DNA from: an uncultured Pseudoxanthomonas sp.
GTDB lineage: Bacteria > Pseudomonadota > Gammaproteobacteria > Xanthomonadales > Xanthomonadaceae
Direction: 5' to 3'
DNA length: 25,934 nucleotides
Assembly: GCF_946886695.1 (NCBI RefSeq)
Contig: NZ_CAMPJD010000057.1
Location: 1 to 25,934, forward strand
Every line of letters begins with the position of its first letter. Positions within the stretch are counted from its first letter, which is position 1. The notes under the pieces are model-generated. The model worked only from the letters and a program-made list of their open reading frames with translations, was not told where the DNA came from and did no database searches. Of the stretch, positions 15,908 to 24,700 are shown in pieces. A program made the position numbers and the translations under genes.

Positions 15908-16414
15908 TCAGGTCGCGGGCTGGGCCAGCGTCGTGCGTCCGCGGCGCAATGCGCGTACCTGCAACGCCATGCCGACAAGGAAGACGAGGAAGGTGCCGCC
16001 GACCAGCTTCTGCAGCAGCGGATCCTGTGGGCCGGACACCAGCGGTGCGCCGATCGGCACGCGCGTCAGCGTCTCGGTGAAGCCGGGGATGAAGTGGAAG
16101 TACACCGTCAGCGTGAACGCCAGCGCCGAAGCGACGTGCCGCCACGACCCGATCACGGCGTTGCGCCCCAGCAGCAGCGCAGCTGCAAGCACGATCAGCG
16201 TCAGCACGGTAAGCCCGTGCGCTTCGCTCAGCTTGCCGGTCCGCATCAGGAAGAAGCTGGTGATGCAGGTGGCGACGGTGAACCAGGTGTACGTCTTGCC
16301 GAGCGGCGTTGCGTAACGGATGTCGTGGTAGCGCAGCAGCGCATACAGGCCGCCAAACAGCGAGACCAGGCTGATCGCGGTATGGAACCAGCCGAACGGG
16401 GTGATGTTGAGCAT
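15908..16414 (-). CDS. uncharacterised four- to five-helix membrane protein
   Basis: A 168-residue protein with about five hydrophobic helices (near residues 9-28, 44-60, 68-88, 98-116 and 136-156). Start at 16414 is chosen because GAGGAA lies upstream and overlaps the stop codon of the propeller gene, so the two are coupled. Membrane-edge histidines (WFHTAISL, SEAHGLTVL, VYFHFIPGFTETL) are the most distinctive feature. I do not recognise the family. It is placed between a secreted propeller and an HD-domain protein in the same unit, 11 bases from the first and 16 from the second. Confidence 0.83.
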   Translation of the reverse strand: MLNITPFGWFHTAISLVSLFGGLYALLRYHDIRYATPLGKTYTWFTVATCITSFFLMRTGKLSEAHGLTVLTLIVLAAALLLGRNAVIGSWRHVASALAFTLTVYFHFIPGFTETLTRVPIGAPLVSGPQDPLLQKLVGGTFLVFLVGMALQVRALRRGRTTLAQPAT

Positions 16415-16425
16415 GGGGGTGTTCC

Positions 16426-17511
16426 TCAGTGGGCAGGCGGTGGCGGATCGGGAAGATCGAACTGCATGAGGTTCCAGCGGGTGACGTCCTCTTCCCACTC
16501 ATCGCCGGTGGTGGCGCTGAGCGGCAGCGCCAGATTGGCCACGATCATGCGACGACCCTGCACGGCGCTCGCCGCGGGGAACAGCAGCCCGCGTGGCGCG
16601 CCTTGATCGCTTACCCCCAGGAAGTCGCCCGCACGATGCTGCACGCGGCCGCGCTCGTCCAGTGCAACGACGGTGTCGATCTGGTTGGCGGCCACCCAGA
16701 GAAGACCGGCATGGAACAGCAGGCCGTCGGCGCCGTACATGCCGTCGGCCAGTACCTCGATGGCGCCGCCGAGCATGCGCCTGCGCAGCACGCGGCCGTC
16801 GCCGGCGTTGTTGATGTAGAGGATGGATTCGTCGGCATTGAATGCCATGCCGTTCGCGCCGAACGGCAGCGCGCCGGTGGTCGCCAGCAGCGGGTCGCGC
16901 GCGAACACCTCAACCGTGCATGGACGGCAGGCGGCTGCGTTCGCGATGCGGTAGATCGCGCCTTGGAATGAATCGGAAACGTACAGCGTGCCCGCGCGGT
17001 CGAACACCATGCCGTTGATGGCCGGGAACCCCTGCGACCCGAACGTGATCGTGTCCTGGCTGCCATCGGGATTGTCGATGCGCCGGCTGGGTGGGGCGGC
17101 GGGAGACAAGGCCGTGAAGGTGGCGACATCCTCGATGGGGGTGTCCGCATCGAAGCGAGCCGGTAGCCGTTGCAGTTTCGATGCGCCGAAGTTCAGCACG
17201 TAGACGTGGCCGTCGTGGAACGCCACCCCGGTGAGCGGCGTGGGCCCGAAGCGGCGCTGCGCCAGCAGCCGGCCGTCGGCGGCGAAACGCAGCAACTGGT
17301 TGTTGCGACCGGACTCCGGCATGCGCGCATCGAAGGTGCCGACATAGACCTCGCCGGTCGCCGGATCGACATCCAGGCTCTCCGGCTGCCGCACGTCGGG
17401 CGGCAGCGTGGCGAAGGGCGTCACCGGCAGGCGACCGGCGTCGGCCGCGACGGAAGGATCCGCGATCGAGAGGACGGCGAGACCGAAGGCGAGCAGGAGG
17501 CGAGCGCGCAT
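16426..17511 (-). CDS. secreted SMP-30/gluconolactonase-like propeller protein
   Basis: A 361-residue protein exported by a signal peptide (residues 1-26, cleavage near SVAAD). The start at 17511 follows GGAG with a 6-base gap; a GTG four codons earlier is less likely. Repeats of six-bladed propeller type are visible: ESLDVDPATGEVYVGTFD, LTGVAFHDGHVYVLNFG, INGMVFDRAGTLYVSDSF, ANGMAFNADESILYINN and GADGLLFHAGLLWVAAN. Relatives are lactonases or esterases that bind a divalent metal, but some only bind ligands; conserved NG[MV]F/GA[DN]G blocks agree with SMP-30-like proteins. Two close cysteines (CRPC, near residue 197) lie in one loop. It is the first gene of a four-gene unit on the - strand. 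Confidence 0.88.
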   Translation of the reverse strand: MRARLLLAFGLAVLSIADPSVAADAGRLPVTPFATLPPDVRQPESLDVDPATGEVYVGTFDARMPESGRNNQLLRFAADGRLLAQRRFGPTPLTGVAFHDGHVYVLNFGASKLQRLPARFDADTPIEDVATFTALSPAAPPSRRIDNPDGSQDTITFGSQGFPAINGMVFDRAGTLYVSDSFQGAIYRIANAAACRPCTVEVFARDPLLATTGALPFGANGMAFNADESILYINNAGDGRVLRRRMLGGAIEVLADGMYGADGLLFHAGLLWVAANQIDTVVALDERGRVQHRAGDFLGVSDQGAPRGLLFPAASAVQGRRMIVANLALPLSATTGDEWEEDVTRWNLMQFDLPDPPPPAH

Positions 17512-17598
17512 GCAGGGCTCCACGAAGGGGCAGACCGCACGCTGGCATGCCGCTCGCGCGGACGCTTGTACGGGCGTGCGGGCAAGGTCCGGAAACGC

Positions 17599-17624
17599 GG
17601 AACGCCGGCATGTGCCGGCGTTCC
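17599..17624 (-). terminator. perfect hairpin downstream of the DoxX gene
   Basis: An 11-base arm (17599-17609) is perfectly complementary to 17614-17624 with a 4-base loop (ATGT), 25 bases beyond the DoxX stop. On the - strand it is followed by GCGTTT. It separates the DoxX gene from the propeller unit. Confidence 0.65.
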
Positions 17625-17649
17625 AGCTAGTGCATGAAGCGAGGGCGCT

Positions 17650-18063
17650 TCAGCGGTTGTCGATGCTCCAACCGCCGGCACCGCGGGCCGCCAGCGTGAT
17701 GAAGCCGCCGGCCAGGGCGAAGTTCTTCAGGAACATGATCTGCTGGATCTGGTCGCCCAGGTTGCTGTGGAACAGAACGGCGCTGGCAATCGAGAACACC
17801 GCCAGCACGCTGGCGACGATGCGGGTCCTGTAACCGGCGACGATTGCCAAGCCGCCGACGACTTCCAGCGCGATGACCAGCGGCAACAGGGCGCTGGGGA
17901 CGCCGACAGATTCCATGTAGCCGGCGGTGCCGGCATAGGCGGCCAGCTTGCCGAGGCCGGAGATGATGAAGAGCGAAGCGAGCAGGCTGCGGCCGACAAG
18001 GTCGGCGGCGCCACGCAGGGCGGGAATGCGGGTGGTGGTCGGGATGGTGATAACGGTGGACAT
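17650..18063 (-). CDS. DoxX-family membrane protein
   Basis: A 137-residue inner-membrane protein with four helices (near residues 22-40, 60-78, 83-102 and 112-127). The conserved block GRSLLASLFIISGLGKL at the start of the first helix and LEVVGGLAIVAGYRTR in the second are typical of DoxX proteins of the DoxD/DoxX group. ATG at 18063 is preceded by GGAG. The family is linked to redox stress and quinone-related functions in several bacteria; the exact reaction is not established. It is divergent from the LysR regulator with 114 bases between the starts. Confidence 0.92.
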   Translation of the reverse strand: MSTVITIPTTTRIPALRGAADLVGRSLLASLFIISGLGKLAAYAGTAGYMESVGVPSALLPLVIALEVVGGLAIVAGYRTRIVASVLAVFSIASAVLFHSNLGDQIQQIMFLKNFALAGGFITLAARGAGGWSIDNR

Positions 18064-18140
18064 GGTGGACTCCGGGGAATGAGGGTGGGTGCAGCGGGTA
18101 CGGGGCGCAGGTTAGGCCGTGGTGATGCATCCCGGAAGCC

Positions 18141-18168
18141 TATATATTTCGATGATATCCATCGTCAG
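18141..18168 (-). promoter_or_regulatory. candidate doxX promoter with inverted-repeat operator
   Basis: On the - strand CTGACG (18168-18163) and TATATA (18146-18141) are spaced 16 bases, close to a sigma-70 promoter. Between them CGATG (18150-18154) and CATCG (18160-18164) form a perfect inverted repeat with a 5-base centre, which includes a T-N11-A arrangement typical of LysR-type sites. The AT-rich TATATATTT is striking in this GC-rich region. Confidence 0.45.
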
Positions 18169-18177
18169 AAGCGATAC

Positions 18178-19068
18178 ATGCTCGATGCCGTCACGCTCGA
18201 CCAGCTCCGCACCTTCATCGCCGCTGCGGAACAGGGCAGCTTTTCCGCCGCGGGGCGCAAGCTGCGGCGCGCCCAGTCGGTGGTCAGCCAGACGCTGGCC
18301 AACCTCGAACTGCAGCTCGGCGTCACCCTGTTCGATCGCAGCGCACGCTACCCGCAGCTGACCGAAGCCGGCCGCCTGCTGCTGCTCGAGGCGCGTGCGG
18401 TCGCCGAGCACATGGACACCTTCAAGGCGCGTGCCCGCAGCGTGGCCGAAGGACTGGAACCCGAACTCTCGGTAGCAGTGGACGTGATGTTCCCGATGGA
18501 GGCGTTGACGCGCGCTGCCGCCTACAGCGGAACCACGTTCCCGCACACGCCATTGCGCCTGTACGTGGAAGTGCTGGGCGGCGTGATCCAGCCGGTGCTG
18601 GACGGCACCTGCCGGATCGGTGTGGTGGGCTCGCTGCCGGAATTGCCGGACGAGGTGGTGTCGGAGCCGCTGCTCTTGGTGCCCTTCGTGACCGTCTCCG
18701 CGCCCACGCACGCGATGGCCGCGTTGCGAGGCACCGTGCCGGTGAAGACCGCGGCGAAGCACGTACAACTGGTGCTCACCGATCGCACACCGCTGACGGC
18801 GGGCCGCGACTTCGCGGTGCAGTCGCCGTTGACCTGGCGACTCGCCGATCTCGGCGCCAAGCATGCTTTCCTGCGCGCGGGCCTGGGCTGGGGCCACATG
18901 CCGCTGCACATCGTCGAAGAAGATCTCGCCGCAGGGCGACTGAAACGCCTGCGCATCGCCGACGCCGATCCGCGCTATGCGCAGATGCCGATGCGCGCGG
19001 TATGGCGCAAGGACACGCCACCGGGGCCCGCCGGGCGCGCCTTCATGGCGCAGCTGCGCGAGGGCTAG
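18178..19068 (+). CDS. LysR-family transcriptional regulator
   Basis: A 296-residue regulator. The winged helix-turn-helix is at residues 5-62: LDQLRTFIAAAEQGSFSAAG, then RRAQSVVSQTLANLELQLG and LFDRSARYPQLTEAGRLLL, with the usual linker helix. The rest is a type-2 periplasmic-binding-protein-like effector domain. Start at 18178 is chosen because LysR proteins begin a few residues before LDQL; AGAAG is a weak ribosome site 7 bases upstream. Placement divergent from doxX, with a dyad in between, suggests control of doxX, as is usual for LysR regulators; effector unknown. Confidence 0.94.
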   Translation: MLDAVTLDQLRTFIAAAEQGSFSAAGRKLRRAQSVVSQTLANLELQLGVTLFDRSARYPQLTEAGRLLLLEARAVAEHMDTFKARARSVAEGLEPELSVAVDVMFPMEALTRAAAYSGTTFPHTPLRLYVEVLGGVIQPVLDGTCRIGVVGSLPELPDEVVSEPLLLVPFVTVSAPTHAMAALRGTVPVKTAAKHVQLVLTDRTPLTAGRDFAVQSPLTWRLADLGAKHAFLRAGLGWGHMPLHIVEEDLAAGRLKRLRIADADPRYAQMPMRAVWRKDTPPGPAGRAFMAQLREG

Positions 19069-19094
19069 GCCAGTGCGTTCAGTCGGGTGAAGCA

Positions 19095-19152
19095 GCGTCG
19101 ACATCGCTGACGACGCGTGGTGTGTGTCAACGCAGGCGCGGGCCGCGCGTTG
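19095..19152 (+). other. two GC-rich hairpins between lysR and the DUF1800 gene
   Basis: GCGTCG (19095-19100) mirrors CGACGC (19111-19116), and CAACG...CGCG (19128-19140) mirrors CGCG CGTTG (19144-19152) with a 4-base bulge. The first could end the lysR transcript; the second is immediately followed by AAAGGAG. Neither has a T-tract. Confidence 0.35.
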
Positions 19153-19181
19153 AAAGGAGTGTCGCCCCACGGAACGCCGCC

Positions 19182-20570
19182 ATGATCCGACGCGAAACCA
19201 CCAGCGCCGCCAACCGCTTCGGCCTGGGCGCACGGCCCGGCACGCTGGCGCAGGTCGACGATCCACACGGCTGGCTGCATGCACAGCTCGATCTGTCCGC
19301 CGCCGTGCCACGCATCGCCTTGCCAACAAGTGCGGACTACCTGCAACAGGAGTACGACTACCTGCGAGAGCGGCGTGCCGCCCGCAACGGAAACGGTGAT
19401 CCGGCGACGGGACTCCGCGAGCGGTTCGCGCGCCTGCAACTGGGTGAACTCGGTTGGCGGTATCGGCAGGCGGTGGCCACCGAGCAGGATTTCGTCGAGC
19501 GCCTGGTGCGGTTCTGGTCGAACCACTTCGCCGTCTCCGCCGACAAGCGCACGGCGGCGCTGTATGCCGCGCCGATGGAGCGCGAGGCGATCCGTCCGCA
19601 CGTGACCGGCACCTTCGCCGAGCTGCTGGTCGCGGTGGAACAACACCCCGCGATGCTGCGTTACCTGGACAATGTGCGTTCGGTGGGCGAGCAGTCGCGG
19701 CTGGCGCAGCGCCAGCGCCGCCGCAGCGACGGCGACGACGCGCCGCGCGCGGGGCTGAACGAGAACCTCGCGCGCGAGATCCTGGAACTGCACACGCTCG
19801 GCGTGGACGGGGGCTACACGCAGGACGACGTGCGCGAACTGGCACGCGCGATCACCGGCTGGAGCGTGCCGCTGCCACGTGATCTGGAGGCGGGTGCATC
19901 GGTGCCGTTCCACTTCCGCGCCAACGCGCACGAAGCGGGCACGCGTGCCGTGCTGGGGCGTCGTTATGCCGCCGAGGGCGAAGCGCAGGGGCGCGCCATC
20001 CTGCGCGACCTGTCGGTACACCCGGCCACCGCACGCCATGTCTGCGGCAAGCTGGCGCGGCATTTCGTCAGCGATGCGCCGCCGCGCGCGCTGGTGGATC
20101 GCATGGCGGAGGCCTGGGTGCGCCATGGCGGCGCGTTGCGCGGTGTGTACGCCGCGATGATCGACAGTCCCGAGGCCTGGGCCGCGGATGCCCGCAAGCT
20201 GAAGACGCCGGACGACTTCGTTGTGTCGGCGCTGCGCAGCACGGGCACGTTGCCGGGCGAACAACCGCGTGCGCTGGTCGGGTTGCTGGGAAGGTTGGGG
20301 CAACCGCCGTTCACGCCGCGCTCGCCAGCGGGCTTCGCCGATGACGCGGCGGAATGGAGCGGCGCCGATGCAGTGTGGAAACGGATCCAGGCGGCGCAGA
20401 CGCTGGCGGAAACCGCGACGGGCACGGCCACCGATCCGCTGCGCACGGCAAGCGACGTTTTCGGTCCTCAGTTGGATGCGGAGACCGCGCTGGCGGTGCG
20501 GCGTGCCGAATCACCGCGCGAGGGACTGGCGTTGCTGTTCGCCAGTCCCGCCTTCCAGTGGAGAAGCTGA
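19182..20570 (+). CDS. DUF1800 family protein
   Basis: A 462-residue protein. The start at 19182 gives the family's opening, TSAANRFGLGARPG. Conserved DUF1800 blocks follow: RLVRFWSNHFAVS (near residue 110), GLNENLAREILELHTLGVDGG with DDVRELARAITGW (near 190-227), and the late CGKLARHFVSD and SPEAW motifs. No signal peptide is seen. The enzymatic role of DUF1800 is not established. It is encoded 2 bases before the DUF1501 gene, whose ribosome site (GGAGAAG) lies in its last codons, so the two are cotranslated. This pairing recurs in many bacteria and suggests that the products work together. Confidence 0.92.
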   Translation: MIRRETTSAANRFGLGARPGTLAQVDDPHGWLHAQLDLSAAVPRIALPTSADYLQQEYDYLRERRAARNGNGDPATGLRERFARLQLGELGWRYRQAVATEQDFVERLVRFWSNHFAVSADKRTAALYAAPMEREAIRPHVTGTFAELLVAVEQHPAMLRYLDNVRSVGEQSRLAQRQRRRSDGDDAPRAGLNENLAREILELHTLGVDGGYTQDDVRELARAITGWSVPLPRDLEAGASVPFHFRANAHEAGTRAVLGRRYAAEGEAQGRAILRDLSVHPATARHVCGKLARHFVSDAPPRALVDRMAEAWVRHGGALRGVYAAMIDSPEAWAADARKLKTPDDFVVSALRSTGTLPGEQPRALVGLLGRLGQPPFTPRSPAGFADDAAEWSGADAVWKRIQAAQTLAETATGTATDPLRTASDVFGPQLDAETALAVRRAESPREGLALLFASPAFQWRS

Positions 20571-20572
20571 CC

Positions 20573-21706
20573 ATGAAACTGACCCGACGCCACTTCATTG
20601 CCGCCGGCGGTGCCTTTGCCACGCTCAGCCTGTGGCCACGCCTGTCGCACGCGGCGGATGCGCAGGACACGCGTCTGCTTGTCGTGCTGCTGCGCGGAGG
20701 CCTGGATGGCCTGCATGCCGTCACTCCTGTCGGCGATCCGCAGTTCGCACGCCTGCGTGGTGGGCTGGAGGTGGAGGGCGCACGCAAACTCGATGCCGAC
20801 TTCGCACTGCATCCCGCCCTGGCGTTCAGCCACGAACTGTACGCCCGACGCGAGTGGCTGCCGGTGCTTGCGGTCGCGCCGCCTTATCGATTGCGATCGC
20901 ACTTCGAAGCGCAGGACAACCTGGAAAGCGGCACGGCCGCCGGCGGCGGCGTGGCGAACGGCTGGCTCAACCGCTGCGTCGCCGCGTTGCCGTCGTCGCG
21001 CGCGCTGTCGGTCAGTACGGTGATGCCGCTGATCCTGCGCGGCCCGGCTGACGCGACGACGTGGTCACCGCCACTGCCAGAGGACGTCAACCCGATCCTG
21101 CTGCAGCGCCTGCAGTCGCTCTACGCCGCCGATGCGCAGCTCGCGCATCCGTTCGAACAGGCGGTCGCGGCGCAGGGCATGCAGGCCGGCGGCAATGTCG
21201 CGCGCCTGCCGCAGGCGATGGCGGCGGCGGCGCGCTTCATGGCCGCATCCGACGGTCCGCGTATCGGTTTCGTCGAGAACACCGGCTGGGACACGCATGC
21301 GCAGCAGGGCCCGGTGCTGGCGCGCAAGCTGGCGGAACTGGACCAGGGCGTGCGCCAGTTCCATGATGGCGTTGGCGCGCTGTGGTCGCGCACGGTGGTG
21401 ATGGTGGTGACGGAGTTCGGCCGCACGGCCGCCGTCAATGGCACCGGCGGCACCGACCACGGCACGGGCACGCTGGCGATGCTCGCCGGCGGCGCGGTGG
21501 CGGGCGGGCGCATCGCCGGCGACTGGCCCGGTCTGGCGCCAGCTCAGCTCAACGAAGGCCGCGACCTGCGCGCGACCACGGACCTGCGCAGCGTGTTCAA
21601 GGGCGCGCTGGGCGATCACCTGGGGATCGCAGGCGCGACGCTTGAGGCGCGCGTATTTCCTGACAGCAGTGACGCACGTGCGATGAAGAACCTGCTGCGC
21701 GGCTGA
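20573..21706 (+). CDS. DUF1501 family protein, Tat-exported
   Basis: A 377-residue protein of the DUF1501 family, related to the alkaline phosphatase/sulfatase superfamily. The N-terminus has a twin-arginine signal (TRRHFIAAGGAFATLSL, residues 4-20), with cleavage near SHA-AD. Family blocks are VVLLRGGLDGLH (near 38-49), ENTGWDTHAQQG, TEFGRT (near 280) and GTDHGTG (His in DHG), the last two being candidate metal or phosphate-ligand positions. The substrate is not known. ATG at 20573 is 2 bases after the DUF1800 stop. Its stop is 16 bases from the stop of the convergent GGDEF-EAL gene. Confidence 0.93.
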   Translation: MKLTRRHFIAAGGAFATLSLWPRLSHAADAQDTRLLVVLLRGGLDGLHAVTPVGDPQFARLRGGLEVEGARKLDADFALHPALAFSHELYARREWLPVLAVAPPYRLRSHFEAQDNLESGTAAGGGVANGWLNRCVAALPSSRALSVSTVMPLILRGPADATTWSPPLPEDVNPILLQRLQSLYAADAQLAHPFEQAVAAQGMQAGGNVARLPQAMAAAARFMAASDGPRIGFVENTGWDTHAQQGPVLARKLAELDQGVRQFHDGVGALWSRTVVMVVTEFGRTAAVNGTGGTDHGTGTLAMLAGGAVAGGRIAGDWPGLAPAQLNEGRDLRATTDLRSVFKGALGDHLGIAGATLEARVFPDSSDARAMKNLLRG

Positions 21707-21722
21707 CCTCCGTGCAGGCCGC
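21699..21722. terminator. weak bidirectional hairpin between convergent genes
   Basis: GCGGC (21699-21703) pairs with GCCGC (21718-21722), with an inner CCT/AGG pair (21707-21709/21716-21718). It covers the 16-base gap between the DUF1501 and GGDEF-EAL stops. Low GC-stem length and no T-tract make it uncertain. Confidence 0.3.
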
Positions 21723-24700
21723 TCAGGGCTGTGCCTGGCGCAGTTCGCCGCGCGCAAGCGCGGTGGCCTCTTCGACTTCCATCGGCCTGCCGAAGAAATA
21801 CCCCTGCATCTCGTCGCAGCGCATCTGCTGCAGCGCGTGCATCTGCTCGGCGGTTTCGACGCCTTCGGCGATGGTGCGCAGGCCCATTTCGTGGGCGAGT
21901 ACGAGGATGGTGCGTGCAATGGCGCGATCGGTGCTCTCCGCGGCGATGCCGTCCACGAAACTGCGGTCGATCTTGATGATGTCCAGCGGCAGGCGCTGCA
22001 GGTACGACATACTGGAATAGCCGGTGCCGAAGTCATCCAGTGCCAGCTGCACACCGAGCGCATGCAGGGACTGCAGCATCTGCTGCGCCGCGCCCATGTC
22101 TTCCACCAGCACGCTCTCGGTGAGTTCGAGCGTCAGCGCGTTGGCAGGCAGCGCGTGGCGTTGCAGACATTCGGCGATCCACGGCGCCAGCGTGGGCTGG
22201 CCAAGCTGGCTGGGCGACAGGTTCACCGCCATGCCCAGCGTGCGCAGGCCCATCGCACGCCAGCGCGACAGCTGCTGGCAGGCCTGCTCGAGCACGAAAT
22301 GGCCGATGTCTTCCATCAACCCCGCGCTCTCTGCCAATGGGATGAATACCGACGGCGGCACCTCGCCCCACGCGGGATGCCGCCAGCGCGCGAGTGCCTC
22401 GAATCCGGTCAGTTGCAGCGTGTCGCCTGCCACCACCGGCTGGTACGCCAGCCGCAACTGGCCGCGGGCGACGGCTTCGCGCAGGGCGGTCACGCGGCTC
22501 AGGCGGTCGTTGGCCTCCTGCTGCGTGCTGGCGGAAGGCAGCCGCACCTGGTTGCGGCCGGCGCGCTTGGCGAGATGGCGTGCGTCGTCGGCGCTGCGCA
22601 GCAGGGTCTGCAGGTCCACGCCGTGTTCGGGCGAATGGGCCAGGCCGATGCTGGCCGTGACGGTGAACGAGGGATGCGTGGAGTACAGCGCGATCGGCTG
22701 CCCCACGGCGCGGCGGATGTCTTCGGCGATGCGGGTGAGCTGGTCGATGTCGATGTCGGCGAAATGCGCGAGGAAGCCCTCGCCGCCGTAGCGGTACACG
22801 AAACCCTGTTCGCCGCATGCCGCAGAGATGCGCTGGCCCATGCGGCGCAGCACTTCATCGCCGCCGTCGTGGCCGAACGAATCGTTGACCATGCCGAAGC
22901 CGTCCAGGTCCATGATCGCCAGGCCATGGCCGGACACCGATGGCGTCGCGATCCGCTCGGTGATGAGGTTGGCCTGGGCCGAGAAACGCGGCAGGCCGGT
23001 GGCGCTGTCCATCGCGGCGGCATCATTCAGTCGCCGCTGCGCATCCAGGCGGCGTTCGGTTTCCAGCAGCAGCGAGCGCGCGGTCTCCGCCGCCTCCGAC
23101 GAGCGCCGCCGCGAGAGTTCCAGCAGGAACAGGACGAACGCGATCAGCAGGCCGCTGCTCAGGCCGCCAACGACCAGTGCGCGCGGCAGCACGAATGAGC
23201 TGAGTGCCGGCGGGGACCACATTTCCAGTTGCACGTCATGGCCGGGCAGCGCGACCGTCTGCACCGACAGGGGCGATCCCACGGGCTGGCCTTGTTCCAC
23301 CGTGGCCATGCCCTCGGCCGTGGCGCGGACGGGGCGGTCCGACAGCACCGCCTTGCTGAGCGTTGTGACGAAGTCGTCCAGCGCGATGAAGGCCTGCGTG
23401 CGCCGTCCCGCGACATCGACGGTCAGCCACCAGCCGCCGGGGACGGATTGCAGATGGCCGTCGTCCGCCACCGGCACGGCGGGCGAGGGCGCCACCGGGG
23501 CATCGAAGCCTGGCCGCACCCAACGCAGTTCGCTGCCATCGTCGCCTACGCTGCGCACGACACGGAAAGCACCGTAAGCGCGCACCATGTCGTCGACATG
23601 CTGGTTGAAGAGCGCCTCGGCAGCGTCGGGCCTTGCCGCGGCCAGCGCGGCGGACAGCTGGCGCAGTGCACCGCGCCGCAGTTCCATGCCGCGCAGGAAG
23701 GTAGGCGTGGCACTGGCGGTCTGGATTTCCATCACGCGGCGCGCCATCGCATCGCGGTCGGCGGTCGCGGCAAGCCAGTACATGCCGCCGAGGAGTAACG
23801 CGGCCGCCATCGGCATGATGCCGAGCAGGCGATGGCGCAGCGAGTTTTCGCCCGCCACGGCAAGCGCCAGCCCCATCGCCACCAGTTGGACCGAGGCGGT
23901 CAGCGACACCTGGTAGATCGACAGGCCTTCGCGGTGATAGGGCAACTGGATGAGCAGTCCCAGCGCCGCCATGCCGGCGACCGACGCCATCGCGATGCCC
24001 AGGCCGCGCGTGATGCCCCAGCGCTGGCTTTCCCAGCGCTGCAATGGCTGCGGCAGCACGGCGACCGCCAGCCATGCGGTCAGCACGCCGTAGTCGGTGT
24101 ATCCGCCGATCAGTGGCGTACTGATGCGAGGCAGCCAGCCGAGCCGATGCAGGAGCCCATTCGCCGGGGTGACGATACCGCCCAGCGTCTGCAGCAGCGT
24201 GAGCAGCAGGGGCACGGTGACCACGGCAAGCAGGATCCAGGCCGGCCGCTCCCGTTCGCGCTGGCGCAGCAGCAGAGCCAGCGCCACGAGCGCCACGCAG
24301 AGCGTGGAGATCGGCCGCATGGGCGGATAGGCCACGCCCATCTTGCCGACCAGGCTGCCCGGGACGTGCCAGCCGACCAGGGCGAGCGCCGCGAACGCCA
24401 ACACGAAGGCGACCAGTTCAGTGCTCGTGTCGAGCGTGCGACCGGAGCGCAACGATGGCGTATAGACCAGCAGGAACATCGCGAGCGCCGACAGCGCCAC
24501 CGACCAGCCGATCTCGGCCTCGCCGCCGGGCTGCAGCGCGCCCAGCACCGGCTGCACGGCGAGCAGCAGCAGCGCCGCAGCGAACACGCGCATGACGAAC
24601 TCGGGCCAGAAACCGCGCCACAAGCGCGTCCACACGATGATCGCGGTCGCGGCCAGTACCAGGCAGGTGCCGAGCGCGTGGAAATGCCACAGGTGCAGCA

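Noticed and set aside
18112..19845. Open frame of 577 codons on the - strand
   Set aside because: It spans antisense to lysR and the first half of the DUF1800 gene, both with strong family signatures.
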